From positions 1-7,471 of the forward strand of contig DATFXR010000827.1 of NCBI GenBank assembly GCA_035315685.1: DNA of 7,471 bases, written 5' to 3'. This document shows, piece by piece, positions 5,342-7,471 of the stretch. This DNA is from QHWK01 sp035315685 (GTDB lineage Bacteria > Acidobacteriota > Vicinamibacteria > Vicinamibacterales > CAVVIG01). The translations under genes were made by a program, and so were the position numbers. Position 1 is the stretch's first letter. Every line of letters starts with the position of its first letter. The notes below the pieces were generated by a model. That model worked only from the letters and a program-made list of their open reading frames with translations. It did no database searches and was not told the DNA's origin.

Positions 5342-5420
5342 GCAACCGCCGCGCACGCAGAGTCCGCAGAGATTTCCTTTAAAGGCGAAGCTCTGCGCTC
5401 TCTGCGGTCTCTGCGGTTGC
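5342..5420. repeat. 30-bp inverted repeat with CTCTGCGGT tandem units
   Basis: The arms 5342-5371 and 5391-5420 are each 30 bases and pair at 24 of 30 positions, including perfect blocks GCAACCGC, ACGCAGAG-like and CGCAGAG. The 19-base loop holds a perfect 10-bp palindrome CCTTTAAAGG (5376-5385). The right arm is a 9-bp tandem triplet: CTCTGCGCT, CTCTGCGGT, CTCTGCGGT (5391-5417), followed by TGC and TTTT. Confidence 0.85.
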
Positions 5421-5495
5421 TTTTCGTCGGTGCGCCGGCCAGGGCACACGCGCGCGGACGATGCGTGGCACGGAAAGTTCTACGCGTTCCAATGA

Positions 5496-5616
5496 GGAAT
5501 TTGGAATTTGGAATTCGTGAACCATTGACGCTCGGCTCGAGCCTTCGCGGCTACCTCTCAGCGGCAGTGTCCGGCTTCAGCCGGACCGTGATCACGCATT
5601 CCAGATTCCAAATTCC
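5496..5616. repeat. 121-bp palindromic element with 21-bp inverted ends
   Basis: The left end (5496-5516) is a 7-bp tandem triplet: GGAATTT, GGAATTT, GGAATTC. The right end (5596-5616) is its inverted copy, pairing at 19 of 21 positions. The 79-bp core contains the palindrome GGCTCGAGCC (5534-5543) and the hairpin at 5569-5586. No target-site duplication is visible at the flanks. It looks like a dispersed REP- or MITE-like element, but other copies would have to be shown. Confidence 0.75.
5569..5586 (-). terminator. Hairpin downstream of the GMC gene, possible terminator
   Basis: GTCCGGC and GCCGGAC form a perfect 7-bp stem with a 4-base loop, starting about 36 bases after the GMC stop codon in the direction of transcription. 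No T-run follows on either strand, so it may stabilise or end the transcript in a factor-dependent way. Confidence 0.4.
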
Positions 5617-5622
5617 TACTTC

Positions 5623-7344
5623 CTAGTTTCTTAAGTCTGTCACAATCCGCTTCCAGTTCCCGATGAGGTGCTCCGCGGTGCGCCAGGCAAGCGCTTGAAC
5701 GGTGAGCGTCGGATTGTGCGCGCCGCTGGTGCCCATCACCGACGCGCCGAGGATGCCGAGGTTCGGCGCTTCATGCGAGAAGCCGAACCGATCGACGACG
5801 TTGGTCTCCGGGTTGTCGCCCATGCGCGTGCCGCCGTAAGCGTGCGTCGAGATCCCCATCGCGCCGCCGACCGGCGCGCGACTGATCGCAATCGCGCCGG
5901 CTTCCCGGTACCACTGCTCCATCTTGTCCTGGGTGAACGCGGCAATCTTCCGCTCGTTCTCCTTGAACTCTGCTGTGATGCGGCACACCGGATAGCCGAG
6001 CGGGTCCTTCACTTCTGGATCGAGATCGAGGAAGTTGTCCTCGTAGGGCAGCGTCGTTTTCTGGATGTAGGACGTATGCGATCGGTCCGCGTTCTCGTTG
6101 ATGAAAGCCTTCCACTGCGATCCCCAGCCCGGCACGCGGCCGAACGTGTTCATGCTCGCCGCGGCGATCGGGCGGCGATCGGACATCGCCCACAGGTTGC
6201 CGCCACCGATGAAATCGAGCGTCGAGTGGTCGAAGTTGTCGTCGGCCCAGTTGTCGACGGCCACGCCTTGCGCCGGCAGTCCGTACCAGCTTTTCAGGTC
6301 GAACGGGAACAGCGCACTCACCGCAGCACCTTGATGATGGCTGAGGTAGTGGCGGCCGACCTGCCTGCGGTTGTTCGACAGACCGTTCGGATACGCCTTT
6401 GATTTCGACAGCAGCAGCAGCCGCGCGTTTTCGTACGTGAAGCTCGCGAGCAGGACCGCCTTCGCCGGCTGGAAGTACTCCACGCCGTCGGTCACATAGT
6501 TCACACCGCTGGCGCGTCCCTCGTTGTCGGCCTCGATCGTCGTCACGTGCGCGCGGGTGACGACCTTCAAGTGGCCGGTCGCCTGTGCGCGCGGGATCGT
6601 CGTCACCGCGGTGGAATTCTTCGCGTCAACGTGGCAGCCGCCGCGGTTGCAGAATCCGTGGTACATGCACGCGGAGCGGTTCTGATAGGGACGCGAGTTG
6701 ACGGCGGCCGGACCCGGGAAGGGATGCCATCCGAGCGACCTCGCCGCTGCTGTCATCCTGTCGAGGAACTCGGTGCCGCGCAGCGGCGGCATCGGATAGG
6801 CGCGCTTCCGCGGACCCTCGAACGGGTTGCCTTTCGGATCGAGCTTGCCGCCGATGTTCCCGGCCTGGCCGGACACGCCGACTTCGTACTCGACTTTGTC
6901 GTAATACGGCTCGAGCTCGTCGAGGCCGAACGGCCAGTCTTCAACCGTTGATCCAGCCGGAACGCGCGACGCACCGTAGCGCCGCCTGGTCTCGCTGACG
7001 ACCTTGAAGTCCCACGGATTGAGCCGCCAGCTCTGTGCCCAGTAGTGCAGCGACGTGCCGCCGACGGCGTTCTGCATCGGATGGATCGTGCCGCGCGGTG
7101 CGGTCGGCGACGCCGCGTTCGCGCGCGATGTCGGAATCTCCTGATTGGCCTTCTGCACGCCCTGCGGCCAGCCGCGGAAGTTGTTGCGGAGCTCGTCGGG
7201 CGCGAAATCGCGTCGGGTGAGCCAGGTGCCAGCCTCGAGGCCGATCACGTCGAGGCCTGCCTGTGCAAGCGGCAACGCCGCGACGCCGCCTGCCGCACCG
7301 AGGCCGATGATGACGACGTCGGTGTCCTTCAGTCGTGTCGCCAT
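5623..7344 (-). CDS. GMC-family FAD-dependent dehydrogenase (gluconate 2-dehydrogenase flavoprotein-like)
   Basis: This 573-aa flavoprotein probably oxidises a sugar, sugar acid or alcohol and passes electrons to the respiratory chain. The FAD-binding Rossmann motif is GLGAAG (14-19), with E37 for the ribose. The GMC signature region around HPMQNAVGG (88-96) follows. The C-terminal domain carries the active-site pair H501 (HAYGGTRMG) and H543-N544 (GAHNPTLT). Three Cys at 226, 232 and 237 (C-x5-C-x4-C) resemble the cluster-binding Cys of FAD glucose and fructose dehydrogenases. There is no signal peptide, so export would need a partner with a Tat signal. The ATG is 2 bp behind the stop of the upstream gene, which indicates translational coupling; a GGGGG run 7 bases upstream is the nearest Shine-Dalgarno-like site. 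The substrate cannot be read from sequence. Confidence 0.9.
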   Translation of the reverse strand: MATRLKDTDVVIIGLGAAGGVAALPLAQAGLDVIGLEAGTWLTRRDFAPDELRNNFRGWPQGVQKANQEIPTSRANAASPTAPRGTIHPMQNAVGGTSLHYWAQSWRLNPWDFKVVSETRRRYGASRVPAGSTVEDWPFGLDELEPYYDKVEYEVGVSGQAGNIGGKLDPKGNPFEGPRKRAYPMPPLRGTEFLDRMTAAARSLGWHPFPGPAAVNSRPYQNRSACMYHGFCNRGGCHVDAKNSTAVTTIPRAQATGHLKVVTRAHVTTIEADNEGRASGVNYVTDGVEYFQPAKAVLLASFTYENARLLLLSKSKAYPNGLSNNRRQVGRHYLSHHQGAAVSALFPFDLKSWYGLPAQGVAVDNWADDNFDHSTLDFIGGGNLWAMSDRRPIAAASMNTFGRVPGWGSQWKAFINENADRSHTSYIQKTTLPYEDNFLDLDPEVKDPLGYPVCRITAEFKENERKIAAFTQDKMEQWYREAGAIAISRAPVGGAMGISTHAYGGTRMGDNPETNVVDRFGFSHEAPNLGILGASVMGTSGAHNPTLTVQALAWRTAEHLIGNWKRIVTDLRN

Positions 7345-7346
7345 GT

Positions 7347-7471
7347 CTACGCCCCCGTCTTCGCGGACGCCTTCGTGAACGAGTCGTAGTCGTACGCCGA
7401 CTTGTGATTCGACTTCAGCTCGCCCTTCTCGAGGCGCTGCTGATCGGCGGCGGTGACCATCGTGCGTATGC
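7347..7471 (-). CDS. C-terminal fragment of a gene coupled to the GMC dehydrogenase, possibly its small subunit
   Basis: Only the last 40 codons are visible, so the start lies beyond the window. The fragment is hydrophilic and charged, with a Gln/Glu/Lys-rich stretch and the ending AYDYDSFTKASAKTGA. Its TAG is 2 bp before the GMC ATG, so both are on one transcript. In the families known to me, a gluconate 2-dehydrogenase subunit 3 (small subunit, often with a Tat signal) commonly precedes such a flavoprotein. That identity rests on gene order; the visible tail alone carries no diagnostic motif. Confidence 0.5.
   Translation of the reverse strand, partial: IRTMVTAADQQRLEKGELKSNHKSAYDYDSFTKASAKTGA

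Larger units (their letters stand above)
5308..5622. other. Gene-free stretch with two large palindromic elements
   Basis: These 315 bp lie between the start of the outer-membrane protein gene and the end of the GMC gene. They contain the palindromes at 5342-5420 and 5496-5616, described separately. I see no convincing ORF on either strand and no strong -35/-10 pair for the outer-membrane protein gene, whose promoter should lie in 5308-5345 or inside the first palindrome. Confidence 0.7.

Noticed and set aside
5391..5516. CRISPR-like repeats
   Set aside because: Units are only 7-9 bp and directly abutting, with no spacers and no cas genes.
5668..6402. Long open frame on + inside the GMC gene
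   Set aside because: The opposite strand encodes conserved GMC motifs through this whole region; the + frame is Arg/Val-rich shadow.

Overview
The window is GC-rich chromosomal DNA with tightly packed, mostly convergent or divergent genes. It carries one broken-off gene at each end, and I see no rRNA, tRNA, CRISPR, phage or transposase gene. The combination of genes suggests a free-living Gram-negative bacterium: a beta-barrel outer-membrane protein ending in Phe, a GMC dehydrogenase with a coupled upstream partner, a non-haem bacterioferritin-like protein and a single pilin-like protein. My best guess is Acidobacteriota, possibly Vicinamibacteria, because the outer-membrane protein and the dehydrogenase pair resemble families I associate with that group. 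This is inference from memory, not a search result.

Layout from left to right. (1) The 3' part of an HMG-CoA lyase gene on + (leucine and HMG-CoA breakdown) converges on a small ferredoxin-like gene on -; their stop codons overlap inside a 7-bp tandem repeat. (2) A type IV pilin-like gene on - has an AT-richer, dyad-rich upstream region, and upstream of that lies a ribbon-helix-helix DNA-binding protein gene on -. (3) A 2.2-2.7 kb stretch holds only a weak small ORF on + that I do not recognise. (4) A bacterioferritin-like gene on - and a secreted M48 metalloprotease gene on + diverge from a 79-97 bp promoter region with a clean dyad. (5) The protease converges on an outer-membrane beta-barrel gene on -, separated by a long G-rich hairpin. 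(6) A 315-bp gene-free stretch contains two large palindromic elements. (7) A GMC-family flavoprotein dehydrogenase gene on - lies 2 bp behind the 3' end of another gene that runs off the window, probably its small subunit.

Most genes are unrelated housekeeping or envelope functions. Only the GMC gene and its upstream partner form a clear operon. I see no convincing novel multi-gene system. The most unusual signal is in the junctions: tandem triplets of 7- or 9-bp units, often inside long inverted repeats, sit at gene ends at four separate places. The proteins also show several departures from family norms: a ferredoxin with a missing cluster ligand, a pilin with Asp for the usual Glu5, and a bacterioferritin-like protein without the haem Met.
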